From: Blautia luti
GTDB taxonomy: Bacteria; Bacillota; Clostridia; Lachnospirales; Lachnospiraceae
DNA length: 64,000 nucleotides
Reading direction: 5' to 3'
Assembly: GCF_033096465.1 (NCBI RefSeq)
Contig: NZ_AP028156.1
Coordinates: 708,501 to 772,500 of the forward strand
A program made the translations under genes and the position numbers. The notes under the pieces are model-generated. The model had not been told where the DNA came from. It worked only from the letters and a program-made list of their open reading frames with translations, and did no database searches. Below are positions 9,388 through 18,111 of this stretch, in pieces (position 1 is the stretch's first letter; each line of letters opens with the position of its first letter).

Positions 9388-9849
9388 ATGGAACAGCGAT
9401 ATACTGTGACCCGGGCAGCGGAGATTCTGGGAGTGAGGGCATCTGTCCTGCGCTACTGGGAAGAAGAGCTGGATCTGCACATTAACAGGAATGAGCAGGG
9501 GCATCGTTATTACACAGGATATGATATTACGCTTCTGGCTAATATAAAGGAACTTAAGAAAAGGGGGCTTGCTTTGCGGGCAATTAAGGATGTGATCCCG
9601 AAGATCGCACATACGGTACCGGGGAGTACGGACAGCAGGGTGAAGCTGCTGGAAGGGGAGAAGGCGCCGGATGAGAGGATGGTGGAGTTTCAGAGGATTC
9701 TGGAACGGCTGATCACGCAGGAGATGCAGATGAAGAAGGAGGGGGAAGTGGAGTGCCGTAGTTTGGATGCGGCGATCAGGAGGAGGCAGCTGGCCAGGAA
9801 GGAGGCGGCGGCTGCATTGGAGAGGAAGAGAGGTCGCAGACGGACGTGA
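9388..9849 (+). CDS. MerR-family DNA-binding regulator
   Basis: A 153-residue protein with an N-terminal MerR-type winged helix (YTVTRAAEILGVRASVLRYWEEEL, then the RYYTGYDI wing, residues 4-50) and a helical C-terminus rich in Arg, Glu and Ala. There are no effector-binding cysteines. The frame extends back to 9229, but AGGAGGGG and a good promoter place the start at 9388. The C-terminal coding half is markedly G-rich on this strand, unlike dnaB. Target genes are unknown; the secreted protein 125 bp downstream is the nearest candidate. Confidence 0.8.
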   Translation: MEQRYTVTRAAEILGVRASVLRYWEEELDLHINRNEQGHRYYTGYDITLLANIKELKKRGLALRAIKDVIPKIAHTVPGSTDSRVKLLEGEKAPDERMVEFQRILERLITQEMQMKKEGEVECRSLDAAIRRRQLARKEAAAALERKRGRRRT

Positions 9850-9974
9850 AACGCAGGGGCTGGCGGAACGGGAGAGAAGTTGGGGGATTTTGATTGACGA
9901 AAATGGAGTGGGAGGGTATTATGGTGATATAAGATTTTTGGAGAGAGGGTCGGGAAGGAAAGAGGGATAAGAGG

Positions 9975-12900
9975 ATGAAGAAAAGATTTTTAAAGAACGT
10001 GCTGGCGTTGTCAGTGGCGGTGGCTGTGATGGGGACTTCTGGTCCGGGGGTATATGCCGGGGAGTTTGAGGGGATGGAAAGTTCAGATTTTTCGGATGGG
10101 ACGGATGAGGTGCAGGCATCGGAGGGTCAGTCGGCTGAGACGCAGAAGTTTGGTGATGGAACGGAAGAGGTAACGGATGCGGCAGATGCTGAGGTGTTTT
10201 CGGATAGTGCGGTTGCTGCTGGGAGTGATTCTGAGGGGGAGAGAAAGTACTCGAAGAATCTTATGGAAGAGGATGGAAAGTGGCGCGGCTGGATTGGGTA
10301 TGAGAATGAGGATGGAACCCTGACTGTTACCGGTTGGGGAAATCTTGGCGGAAATGTGGATACATTTTTACTTCAGATTCCTTCAAGTATCGGAGGGAAG
10401 ACAGTAACAGCCATTGGTCCGTATAATGGAAGTTCAACAGACACATCCGACAGATTCTATTTTTTGGATCCGCGAACAATCAAAGCACTGGAGCTGCCGG
10501 ATACAGTTACGAGGCTTGCCGGATACAGTTCATGGTATGGAGTGTTTGGGGCATTTCGAAATCTGGAAGATCTGAAACTGCCGGACAATCCGGAATTTAA
10601 AGTCGGTGACGGAACATCAGTTTTATTTGATTATAGTTATAACGAAGATTATATGATGCCTCATTTGAAATCATTGAAAATGTATAATAAGGAATCATGG
10701 AATTATTACGGGGCATCTGATAAAGAGGTAATGGATACCATCACATCCCTTACATTATATGGAAATTCTGAGTATGAAGAGCAGGTATATAACACAGAGA
10801 CAGGGCAGTATGAAACAAGGATAAGAACGGAACTGGGAGTTTCGGGGTATCCGAAACTTCAGACACTGGTGCTGAATGGAAGTGCAGAAACCTTGAATGT
10901 AGGAGGTAGTGAACTTAATACGATTTATTCTACAGGAAGTTTCAGTACATTGAAGTTGATGTCCTGTCCGAAACTTACTGAATTTAATGCAGAGTGTACA
11001 TTTGACAGGTTATATCTGGTTGACTGCCCGGAACTTACAACAGTGAATACGAAATCTGATCTGGAAAAAGTATCCACAGAGAGACTGGAAAACTGTCCGA
11101 ATTTTCCATTGAAAAAAATCAGTATAAAACCTGAATATCTTGATATTTGTGCATATATGAATTCTCAGGTGGAAGTGATCAATATGGATCTGTCAGAGCT
11201 GCAATGGCGGGCCAGCTTAAATCTGGCTACATTTTGTAAGGCAGAACACTTGAGAGAAATCAATGTAGTCAGGGAAAATTGGGGATATTATTCAATTGAT
11301 GGTGTCTTATATTGTGGAGGAAATGATTCAAGTGGAGAAAAGCAGCTGAGATTTTATCCACCGGCGAAGAGTTCTGGTGGAAGTTATACTCTTCCGTCGG
11401 ATACGACAGCTATTAGTCCCTTTGCTTTTTATGGAAGCAAGCTTGATAAAGTAGTGATTCCGGATAATATTTCAGCATCTTATACATGGATTTCCGTGAA
11501 TGTGGATTCTTATTATAAGAACAGAGAGTATTTTCAGGAACTTCAGGATACCAATATAACTTATATAGGAGTTGGTACGCTCAGCAATGTGAAATTTGCT
11601 ATGGTGCGTGGCTCTAAGGCAATGGATTACGAATGGAACTGGGAAGATTGTGGCAGTAGAATTACCAGTAAGCTGAATGAGTCCAGAATCATTTATTACA
11701 CAGGTGGAACTTATAAGATCAATTATGACCTGGATGGTGGTACAAATAATCCGGGAAATCCTACCAGCTATGTGGCAGGTGAGGTACAGTCCTATCCGCT
11801 TCTCGCTCCGACGAAAAAGGGGTATACTTTCGAAAAATGGGTGGATGAAGTTGGAGATGGAGTAGAGAATACGAAATTGAGGAAAGGTGTGTACGGAGAT
11901 AGAACATTTAAGGCAGTCTGGAAGAAAAATGCGGCAACGCCGACTCCTACAGTGACACCGAAACCGACAGTGACACCGAAACCGACAGTAAAACCGACAG
12001 TGACACCGAAACCGACAGTAAAACCGACGGTGACACCGAAGCCGACACCAAAACCGACAGCAACACCGAAGCCAACAGCAACACCAAAACCAACGGAAGC
12101 ACCAAAGCCAACAGTAACACCAACAGCTACTCCAATCCCATCAGATCCGGGTACTGTAATCACGAAAGATACCTATAAGGGATACACAGAAAGCTCCCTT
12201 GTGATCGATAAAAATGTAAAGAAGATCGAAGCCGGTGCATTCGCAGATTGCAGTAATCTGGTAAGTATTTATTTTACAGGGGATGCTCCGGAGATGGATG
12301 CGAACATGTTTACAGGAACCTACTACATAGGTGTTTATTATCCTATTAATAATTCCACCTGGGATGGAAAAGTCAGAAAATCTTATGGTAATCCATATGA
12401 TGGAATAGAATGGGAAGCATGGGATCCGGATACAGGAGATTACTACGGAAAGTATTTGCCGGAATCAGTAGATATCACTTTAAGTGCAACAGAGTTTGTT
12501 TATAATGGAAAGGCTCAGAAACCGAAAGTCAAAGTAATAACAAAAGGAGATGATCCTTATGAGGTGGGGGATTATGCTTATAAGGTGACTTATAAAAATA
12601 ATAAAAATCCTGGAACCGCTACGGTGACAATAGAGGGACTTCCTTCTGCGTATTACGGAAAGGTGACCTTATCTTTCAAAATTCTCCCGAAAGGTTCCCT
12701 GTTAACAAATACGATCACCACGAAAACAGCCGGTACAGTAAAGAAATCCCAGAGTACTAAATCTCAGACCATTTCCCTGGGTGCCAAGTGCCTGGGTGGA
12801 ACGAAGCTTACTTATACTTCAAATGACAGCAAAGTAAAGGTAAGCTCCAGCGGAAAGATCACCATACCCGCGAAGTATGCAGGAACAGCCACCATTACCA

Positions 12901-13256
12901 TAAAGGCGGCATCCAGCAAGACTTACAAATCCGGTTCAAAGAAGGTCACAGTTTCTGTAACTCCATCCAAGGTATCCTTGAGCAAGGCCACTAACGTAAG
13001 CGGCAGAAAGCTCTCCGCCCAGTGGAAACGAAACAGCAGTGCACAAGGTTACCAGGTTCAGTACGCAACAGGCAGTAATTTTAAGACCGGCCTGAAAACA
13101 AAGACCATCAAAAAGAATTCAACTGTAAAAGCTACGCTTACTTCTCTGACAAAGAATAAAACCTATTATGTCAGAGTCAGGGCCTATACGAAAAAAGGAG
13201 GAAAAACACTGTATTCTTCCTGGAGTAATGTGAAGTCTGTAAAAATTAAAAAGTAA
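9975..13256 (+). CDS. Large secreted BspA-like repeat protein with PT-rich linker
   Basis: A 1,093-residue exported protein. It has a signal peptide ([18 protein letters not shown], cleavage near YAG-EF), an acidic Ser/Asp/Glu-rich spacer to about residue 90, and BspA-type leucine-rich repeats to about 570 and again after 720 ([19 protein letters not shown]). Between these lie an InlB-type B repeat (YDLDGGT...GYTFEKW...FKAVW, about 578-650) and a [12 protein letters not shown] linker (about 654-716). The C-terminus holds Ig-like segments and a fibronectin type III domain (about 1000-1093). No LPXTG or S-layer anchor is visible. A role in adhesion or surface display is inferred from the family. 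AGAGGG lies 8 bp before the ATG. Confidence 0.85.
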   Translation: MKKRFLKNVLALSVAVAVMGTSGPGVYAGEFEGMESSDFSDGTDEVQASEGQSAETQKFGDGTEEVTDAADAEVFSDSAVAAGSDSEGERKYSKNLMEEDGKWRGWIGYENEDGTLTVTGWGNLGGNVDTFLLQIPSSIGGKTVTAIGPYNGSSTDTSDRFYFLDPRTIKALELPDTVTRLAGYSSWYGVFGAFRNLEDLKLPDNPEFKVGDGTSVLFDYSYNEDYMMPHLKSLKMYNKESWNYYGASDKEVMDTITSLTLYGNSEYEEQVYNTETGQYETRIRTELGVSGYPKLQTLVLNGSAETLNVGGSELNTIYSTGSFSTLKLMSCPKLTEFNAECTFDRLYLVDCPELTTVNTKSDLEKVSTERLENCPNFPLKKISIKPEYLDICAYMNSQVEVINMDLSELQWRASLNLATFCKAEHLREINVVRENWGYYSIDGVLYCGGNDSSGEKQLRFYPPAKSSGGSYTLPSDTTAISPFAFYGSKLDKVVIPDNISASYTWISVNVDSYYKNREYFQELQDTNITYIGVGTLSNVKFAMVRGSKAMDYEWNWEDCGSRITSKLNESRIIYYTGGTYKINYDLDGGTNNPGNPTSYVAGEVQSYPLLAPTKKGYTFEKWVDEVGDGVENTKLRKGVYGDRTFKAVWKKNAATPTPTVTPKPTVTPKPTVKPTVTPKPTVKPTVTPKPTPKPTATPKPTATPKPTEAPKPTVTPTATPIPSDPGTVITKDTYKGYTESSLVIDKNVKKIEAGAFADCSNLVSIYFTGDAPEMDANMFTGTYYIGVYYPINNSTWDGKVRKSYGNPYDGIEWEAWDPDTGDYYGKYLPESVDITLSATEFVYNGKAQKPKVKVITKGDDPYEVGDYAYKVTYKNNKNPGTATVTIEGLPSAYYGKVTLSFKILPKGSLLTNTITTKTAGTVKKSQSTKSQTISLGAKCLGGTKLTYTSNDSKVKVSSSGKITIPAKYAGTATITIKAASSKTYKSGSKKVTVSVTPSKVSLSKATNVSGRKLSAQWKRNSSAQGYQVQYATGSNFKTGLKTKTIKKNSTVKATLTSLTKNKTYYVRVRAYTKKGGKTLYSSWSNVKSVKIKK
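11935..12142 (+). repeat. Tandem repeat encoding Pro-Thr linker
   Basis: Degenerate 6- to 18-bp units (ACAGTGACACCGAAACCG and variants) encode [14 protein letters not shown] and PTATPKPT. Early units are nearly identical and later ones diverge in third positions (ACCGAAACCG to CCAAAGCCA), suggesting recent expansion at the 5' end of the array. Confidence 0.9.
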
Positions 13257-13329
13257 TTACAGAAACATACGATTGAGTATAGAGTGAACAGTAATACAGC
13301 ACATAAAAATCAGTAACAGAATTTATAAA

Positions 13330-13405
13330 AATGCCTTGAAAATATAAGAAGTGAATGCTGGAATAAACCCAAAGCATATTTCTCTTATATTTCAAGGCAT
13401 TTTCT
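13330..13405. terminator. Bidirectional terminator between convergent genes
   Basis: ATGCCTTGAAAATATAAGA (13331-13349) is complementary to TCTTATATTTCAAGGCAT (about 13383-13400) with one bulge, flanked by A- and T-rich ends. It can serve both the repeat protein gene and the reverse-strand oxidoreductase-like gene. Confidence 0.8.
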
Positions 13406-13436
13406 TGTCTGCGTTGCAGCAAAAACTTAAAATAAA

Positions 13437-14606
13437 TTATTCAAAACGGGGGATCGTAATAACTTCTCCGCCTTTCATAGCAGATTCATGTGCACAGATT
13501 CCGGTACCTGTCCAGTAAGCGCCCATGATGTCATCAATAGCAGGTTTGCGCTCTTCCAGAATGGAACGAATGAATTCATGTACAAGGTGTGGATGGGAAC
13601 CACCGTGACCCCCACCCTGGGTAAAGGAGAGATGGGTGTTCTCATTGTTATATACTGTGTTGGTGGTGAAGGATGCGATTTCCTTCGGAAGAAGGTGTGC
13701 ATAATCCGGGATCTGGATTCTTTTTTCCACAATCTCTGATCCACGACTGGATTTTTCGCTGTCTTCATCCAGAATGTCCACTTTCTCCAGTTCTCCTGTA
13801 CGGGTAAAGAGAACAGGATCTTCATCAGCAAGCTGCTGCCATTCGAAGCTCTCGTTTTCACCGTATACTCGGAAGCATTCGGAATAGCTTCTGGCTACAC
13901 CGTAGAGGAAACGTTCCATTTCAATAGTTACATCGCTATCCTGAAGAGAAATAAATGCGGATTCGAATGCAAACGGGCAGCCGTATTTGTCAGCCAGTTC
14001 TTTGCGGATTTTTCCGGAACCTCTTGCGTAAACCTTGTCTGGAAGATGGCCTGCGAGCATCAGACAAGGAGCAACTGCATGTGTCGGATGCATCAGTGGC
14101 GGGAAGCCTTCCCAGTATTCCGGCCATCCTTCCATATCCTGGTAATGTGCACAGGTCATGTACTGGAGGCGTCCAAGTTCGCCCTTCTTATAAAGCTCCT
14201 GGATATAGAGGAACTCTCTCTGGAAAATCGTTGTTTCCATAAACATATAATTTTTGCCGGAGGCCTTGCGGGCTGCAATGATGTCATTTAATTCCTGGAT
14301 GCTCATTCCCATAGGAATTGTACAGCCACAATGTTTACCTGCATTTAAGACGCGTACAGAAAACGGAGCATGTGTTGCTGGCGGTGTTACAAGATGAACT
14401 GCATCAATTTCAGGAATATCCAGTACATCCTGCAGATCTGTGAAACAGCGTTCATCAGGAATGCTGTATCGTTCTTTTGCAATATTCAGAAGTTTCTCAT
14501 TTTTATCTACGATATACACCTTATCAATATCAGGATGTTTACAGTAGATAGCAACGAATTCAAGCCCGAAGCTTAAGCCTACTAAAGCAACATTCAGTTT
14601 TTTCAT
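13437..14606 (-). CDS. Gfo/Idh/MocA-family protein lacking the EKP motif
   Basis: A 389-residue protein with an N-terminal Rossmann fold (KLNVALVGLSFGLEFVAIY, then a VYIVD strand ending in Asp) and the C-terminal domain of Gfo/Idh/MocA sugar oxidoreductases (GGGHGGSHPHLVHEFIRSI). The usual EKP motif that carries the catalytic lysine is replaced by CTIPMGMS (after AGKHCG), so simple NAD-dependent sugar dehydrogenation is uncertain. A perfect AAGGAGG precedes the ATG. It is divergent from a CUT1 sugar transporter, which suggests that it processes the imported sugar. The substrate is unknown. Confidence 0.85.
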   Translation of the reverse strand: MKKLNVALVGLSFGLEFVAIYCKHPDIDKVYIVDKNEKLLNIAKERYSIPDERCFTDLQDVLDIPEIDAVHLVTPPATHAPFSVRVLNAGKHCGCTIPMGMSIQELNDIIAARKASGKNYMFMETTIFQREFLYIQELYKKGELGRLQYMTCAHYQDMEGWPEYWEGFPPLMHPTHAVAPCLMLAGHLPDKVYARGSGKIRKELADKYGCPFAFESAFISLQDSDVTIEMERFLYGVARSYSECFRVYGENESFEWQQLADEDPVLFTRTGELEKVDILDEDSEKSSRGSEIVEKRIQIPDYAHLLPKEIASFTTNTVYNNENTHLSFTQGGGHGGSHPHLVHEFIRSILEERKPAIDDIMGAYWTGTGICAHESAMKGGEVITIPRFE

Positions 14607-14955
14607 GATGGAAAACCCTCCTTAAAAATAGTAGAAAAAATAGTAAAAAGTTAGTTAGGAATAAAATCCACAGGATGTCAGGAACCCTGCATCTGTCTTT
14701 TATGCTTGTGATTATACGTGATGAGAAGAGAAATGAGAATAAAGATAATTTAGATGTTTGACCCCAAAAAGATAAAAATAATACCAGTTCCGGAAAGCTC
14801 TACTTTTTTTAGAAAAGATGGAAAAAGAAAGAATAATATCGTTATTCAAAAATCAGGGATTTCATGTTTTAATAAGTGTATAGCAGAACAATCGATTGGA
14901 AAGCAGATCAGTAACATAGAGATTAAGAGAGAAGATGAGAAGGAGGAACTATATA
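14607..14955. other. Divergent regulatory region of a sugar-uptake locus
   Basis: This 349-bp AT-rich stretch separates the Gfo/Idh/MocA gene from the transporter. A short palindrome GAATAA-TATCG-TTATTC lies at 14831-14847. I find no convincing -35/-10 pair for the transporter, consistent with activation by the AraC-type regulator at 19987, but that link is inference. A frame running from 14754 into the next gene has no supporting ribosome-binding site. Confidence 0.4.
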
Positions 14956-16224
14956 ATGAAGAAAAGAGCATTAGCTGTTATGTTGGCAGGGGCTTTGACT
15001 TTGGGCGCACAGACAGGTGTGTGGGCTGCATCCGATACTTCAGATCAGAAAGAAGGAGAACTGACACTTCTGATGTTAAATAACTGGATCGATGAGACAG
15101 AAGCAAAAGGGAAAGAGCTTGCGAAAGTGATCAAACAATATGAAGAAGAGAATCCAGGGGTGGAGATCACATTGCAGGGAGTTTCCCAGCAGGATATTAA
15201 GGAATCTTTCCAGACAGCAGCTCTGGCAGGAGGCGGAGCAGACATTGTAGTGATGGACAATTCCGGACATGCCATTGACCTTGCAGCAATGGGACTTCTG
15301 TATCCACTGGAAGATATTACCACAGCCGATGAGCTTACTGCGCAGTATCAGGAAGGACCACTCAATTCCGGCAAATTTGAGGGTAAATATTATTCCGTGC
15401 CATGGTATATGGACTGTACGGGTCTCTATTATAATAAAGAACGTCTGGAGGAACTGGGAATCGATGTTCCTACAACATGGGAAGAACTTTCTGATGCAGT
15501 AGATAAAGCAAAAGAAGCCGGATATGGAGGTATTATTACTTATCAGAGTGCATATGCTTTTTATTCATTTTTCTATCAGAATGAATGCCCAGTCATTGAT
15601 ACAAGTGGAGATATCCCGCAGGTAGTGATCGACAATGAGGAGGGAAAAGAGGCATGGAATTATATTTGTGATCTGATCTCCAAAGGCGGTTTGGTAGAGT
15701 CTTTTAAAGAAGCAACTACATGGGACAAAGTATATGAAAGTTTTGCAAATGGAGAAGCAACCTTCCTGTTGGGCGGAGACTGGTGCTCCAGCGAAGTAGA
15801 AAATATTAATCCGGATTTGGATTACGGCATTGCTCCGATGGTAAAAGGAAAAACAGAAGCAACTGTACTGGGAGGATGGACCTGGAATATTAATACCAAC
15901 TGCAAAGATCCGGAACTTGCTTATGACCTGATTCAGTATCTGAATTCAGAAAAAGGAGATTCTCTTCTTGGCGTAGAAGGAAAGATTTCAGCACGTAAAG
16001 ACTTCGACTATGACAAAGCACTGGAAGGAAAGGAAAAACTGAAAGTCTTTACAGAAGAATTTCCGTATACAGAAGCAAGACCTGCTGTTATCAATGAGAA
16101 ATCCATCGATGAACTGATCACCAATGCCATCCTGGAAGTAGACTACGGACAGTCATCAGCTGAAGATGCGCTGACTTCTCTTACCCAGAAGCTCAATGAA
16201 AACATTGCATCTAATTATCAGTAA
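14956..16224 (+). CDS. Sugar ABC transporter substrate-binding protein (CUT1)
   Basis: A 422-residue family 1 extracellular solute-binding protein, expected to capture an oligo- or monosaccharide for the two permeases downstream. The signal peptide MKKRALAVMLAGALTLG ends near GVWA-ASD, an ordinary signal peptidase I site, with no lipobox cysteine. The SBP features include NNWIDETEAKGKELAKVIKQYEEENPG, GGADIVVMDNSGHAIDL and the GGWTWNIN segment. AGGAGG stands before the ATG at 14956; the frame opens at 14935. No ATPase gene is present, so it probably uses a shared MsmK-type ATPase elsewhere. Confidence 0.9.
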   Translation: MKKRALAVMLAGALTLGAQTGVWAASDTSDQKEGELTLLMLNNWIDETEAKGKELAKVIKQYEEENPGVEITLQGVSQQDIKESFQTAALAGGGADIVVMDNSGHAIDLAAMGLLYPLEDITTADELTAQYQEGPLNSGKFEGKYYSVPWYMDCTGLYYNKERLEELGIDVPTTWEELSDAVDKAKEAGYGGIITYQSAYAFYSFFYQNECPVIDTSGDIPQVVIDNEEGKEAWNYICDLISKGGLVESFKEATTWDKVYESFANGEATFLLGGDWCSSEVENINPDLDYGIAPMVKGKTEATVLGGWTWNINTNCKDPELAYDLIQYLNSEKGDSLLGVEGKISARKDFDYDKALEGKEKLKVFTEEFPYTEARPAVINEKSIDELITNAILEVDYGQSSAEDALTSLTQKLNENIASNYQ

Positions 16225-16257
16225 AAATATCCGGGAAACAAACATGAAATAATAACA

Positions 16258-16292
16258 GAGGCGCTGGCGTGAAATGGCGGCAGCGCTTCTTC
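16258..16292 (+). terminator. Intercistronic hairpin between binding protein and permease
   Basis: GAGGCGCTG pairs with CAGCGCTTC across a 14-nt loop, followed only by TTCATT. It resembles a weak terminator or processing site that would lower permease expression relative to the binding protein. Confidence 0.5.
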
Positions 16293-16312
16293 ATTGAGAA
16301 GGGAGGAAGATC

Positions 16313-17221
16313 ATGTCCAAAATACGTAGAAAAGAAGGCCTGGAACTGAAAAAAAATCTTCCAGGATATCTTTTGATGGCACCAGCAGTAATTGCGGTAC
16401 TGGCACTTTCTGTGTATCCTCTTTTCAGAGGTATTTATCTGAGTTTCTTAAATTATAACCTTGTACGCTCAAATGATCCTACATTTAATACCTTTGCAGG
16501 TTTACAGAATTATATTGATATTTTTAAAGACAAAGTGTTCCTACAGTCTATTGGAAATACAGTGAAGTGGACGGTGGTGAATCTTGTGGTACAGCTTGTG
16601 GCAGCCATGCTTCTTGCACTTGCACTGAACCAGAAACTGAAAGGAAGATCTGTATATAGAACGCTGATTCTGGTTCCATGGGCAGTTCCCCATGCCATAG
16701 CAGCTATGACCTTTACTTTTTTATTCAATGCAAATGTAGGTATCATTAATATACTGGCAGTGAAGCTGGGAATGATTACAGAATCTGTATCCTGGCTTGG
16801 AAATGTGGGATCAGCGTTCTGGTGTGTGGTTCTGGTAGCAATATGGAAGGGAATTCCTTTTCAGATGATCTTTATTCTGGCAGCACTGCAGGGAATTTCC
16901 GGGGATGTGTATGAGAGTGCGGAAATAGATGGTGCCAGTCGTTGGCAGTGTTTTTGGAAAATCACACTTCCGATTATCAAAGAGCCTCTGGCTATTTCAA
17001 CCATTCTGAATCTGATCGGTATTGTGTCCTGTTTTAACACCATCTGGCTGATGACCAAAGGTGGCCCGCTGTACAGCACAGAGATTATTTATACCTATGC
17101 ATACAGAAGAGCATTTATTGACCATAATTTTGGAACTGCAGCAGCTGCATCCGTGGTATTGTTTATATTTATGGCTGTTTTCTCTGGAGTTTACCTGAAG
17201 ATGGTAAGTGAGAAAGAATAG
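16313..17221 (+). CDS. Sugar ABC transporter permease, MalF/UgpA type
   Basis: A 302-residue inner-membrane protein with six predicted helices, the first at LLMAPAVIAVLALSVYPLF. The cytoplasmic EAA loop reads YESAEIDGASRWQCFWKITLPII, the contact site for the ATPase. A GGGAGGAAG site precedes the ATG. It pairs with the next permease, 15 bp downstream. Confidence 0.93.
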   Translation: MSKIRRKEGLELKKNLPGYLLMAPAVIAVLALSVYPLFRGIYLSFLNYNLVRSNDPTFNTFAGLQNYIDIFKDKVFLQSIGNTVKWTVVNLVVQLVAAMLLALALNQKLKGRSVYRTLILVPWAVPHAIAAMTFTFLFNANVGIINILAVKLGMITESVSWLGNVGSAFWCVVLVAIWKGIPFQMIFILAALQGISGDVYESAEIDGASRWQCFWKITLPIIKEPLAISTILNLIGIVSCFNTIWLMTKGGPLYSTEIIYTYAYRRAFIDHNFGTAAAASVVLFIFMAVFSGVYLKMVSEKE

Positions 17222-17236
17222 GGAGGAGGAAACTAT

Positions 17237-18076
17237 ATGCATACAAAACAACGAAATGAAGCTATAAGGCATGTGGTAGCCTATATATTCACAATAGTCA
17301 TGGTTTTTCTTGCAGTGACCCCGTTTATCTATGTGGTATTGACTGCCCTGAAAACAAAGGAACAGATATATGATCTATCTCAGATCATACCGACTCATAT
17401 CACATTTGACAATTTCAGACATGTACTGTTTCAGTCGAATTTCGTAAGATATTTTATGAACAGTATTTTTATTACACTGGTCACAACACTGATTTGTATG
17501 ATATTATCAGTAATGGCAGCATATGGACTTACCAGATATAAAATCGCAGGTGCCGGGAAGATCAAGATGGCGGTTCTTATGACAAGAATGTTTCCGGGAA
17601 TCCTGTTGTGTATTCCTTACTATATTATTATGAAACAGTTGAACCTGATTGACAGTTATACAGGACTGATTCTGATGTACTGCTCCTTTACCCTGCCTTT
17701 TGCCATATGGAATACCTGTGCATTTTTTATTTCCATCCCATGGGAGCTGGAGGAAGCTGCCAGGATCGACGGATGCAGTAGGTTGACATCATTCTTTCAT
17801 GTGATCATCCATGTTGCCAAACCGGGACTTTTTGTCACGGCCCTGTTCTGTTTCATGACATCTTGGGATGAATATATGTATGCGTCTATTTTTATCAATA
17901 CAACTTCAAAGAAAACCATTCAGGTCGGTATGCAGGATTTCATAGGACAGTATTCTGTAGACTGGGGACTGCTGATGTCAGCGGTGGTGATCAGCCTGAT
18001 ACCGATCCTGATCTTCTTTGCACTGGTACAGAAGAATCTGGTACAAGGACTTTCTGCCGGTGCAGTGAAAGGATAA
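17237..18076 (+). CDS. Sugar ABC transporter permease, MalG/UgpE type
   Basis: A 279-residue permease with six membrane helices and the EAA loop ELEEAARIDGCSRLTSFFHVI. It ends with the GLSAGAVKG tail common in MalG-type subunits. GGGAGGAGG precedes the ATG. Together with the upstream gene it forms the transporter channel. Confidence 0.93.
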   Translation: MHTKQRNEAIRHVVAYIFTIVMVFLAVTPFIYVVLTALKTKEQIYDLSQIIPTHITFDNFRHVLFQSNFVRYFMNSIFITLVTTLICMILSVMAAYGLTRYKIAGAGKIKMAVLMTRMFPGILLCIPYYIIMKQLNLIDSYTGLILMYCSFTLPFAIWNTCAFFISIPWELEEAARIDGCSRLTSFFHVIIHVAKPGLFVTALFCFMTSWDEYMYASIFINTTSKKTIQVGMQDFIGQYSVDWGLLMSAVVISLIPILIFFALVQKNLVQGLSAGAVKG

Positions 18077-18111
18077 AACACAGATCAGATGTAGAAAGAG
18101 GAAATTTGCGT

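Noticed and set aside
9767..9970. Small frame between the MerR regulator and the secreted protein
   Set aside because: Overlaps the end of the MerR gene out of frame, with composition driven by G-rich DNA and no start signal.
11935..12142. Repeat array considered as a CRISPR
   Set aside because: Units are contiguous, in frame and degenerate, without unique spacers; they encode a Pro-Thr linker.
11792..12163. Reverse-strand frame with GFGVTVGF repeats
   Set aside because: It is the complement of the PT-linker repeat and would not be expected to be expressed.
14754..15083. 109-residue frame ahead of the first binding protein
   Set aside because: No ribosome-binding site, overlaps the signal peptide of the binding-protein gene in another frame, and lacks recognisable motifs.
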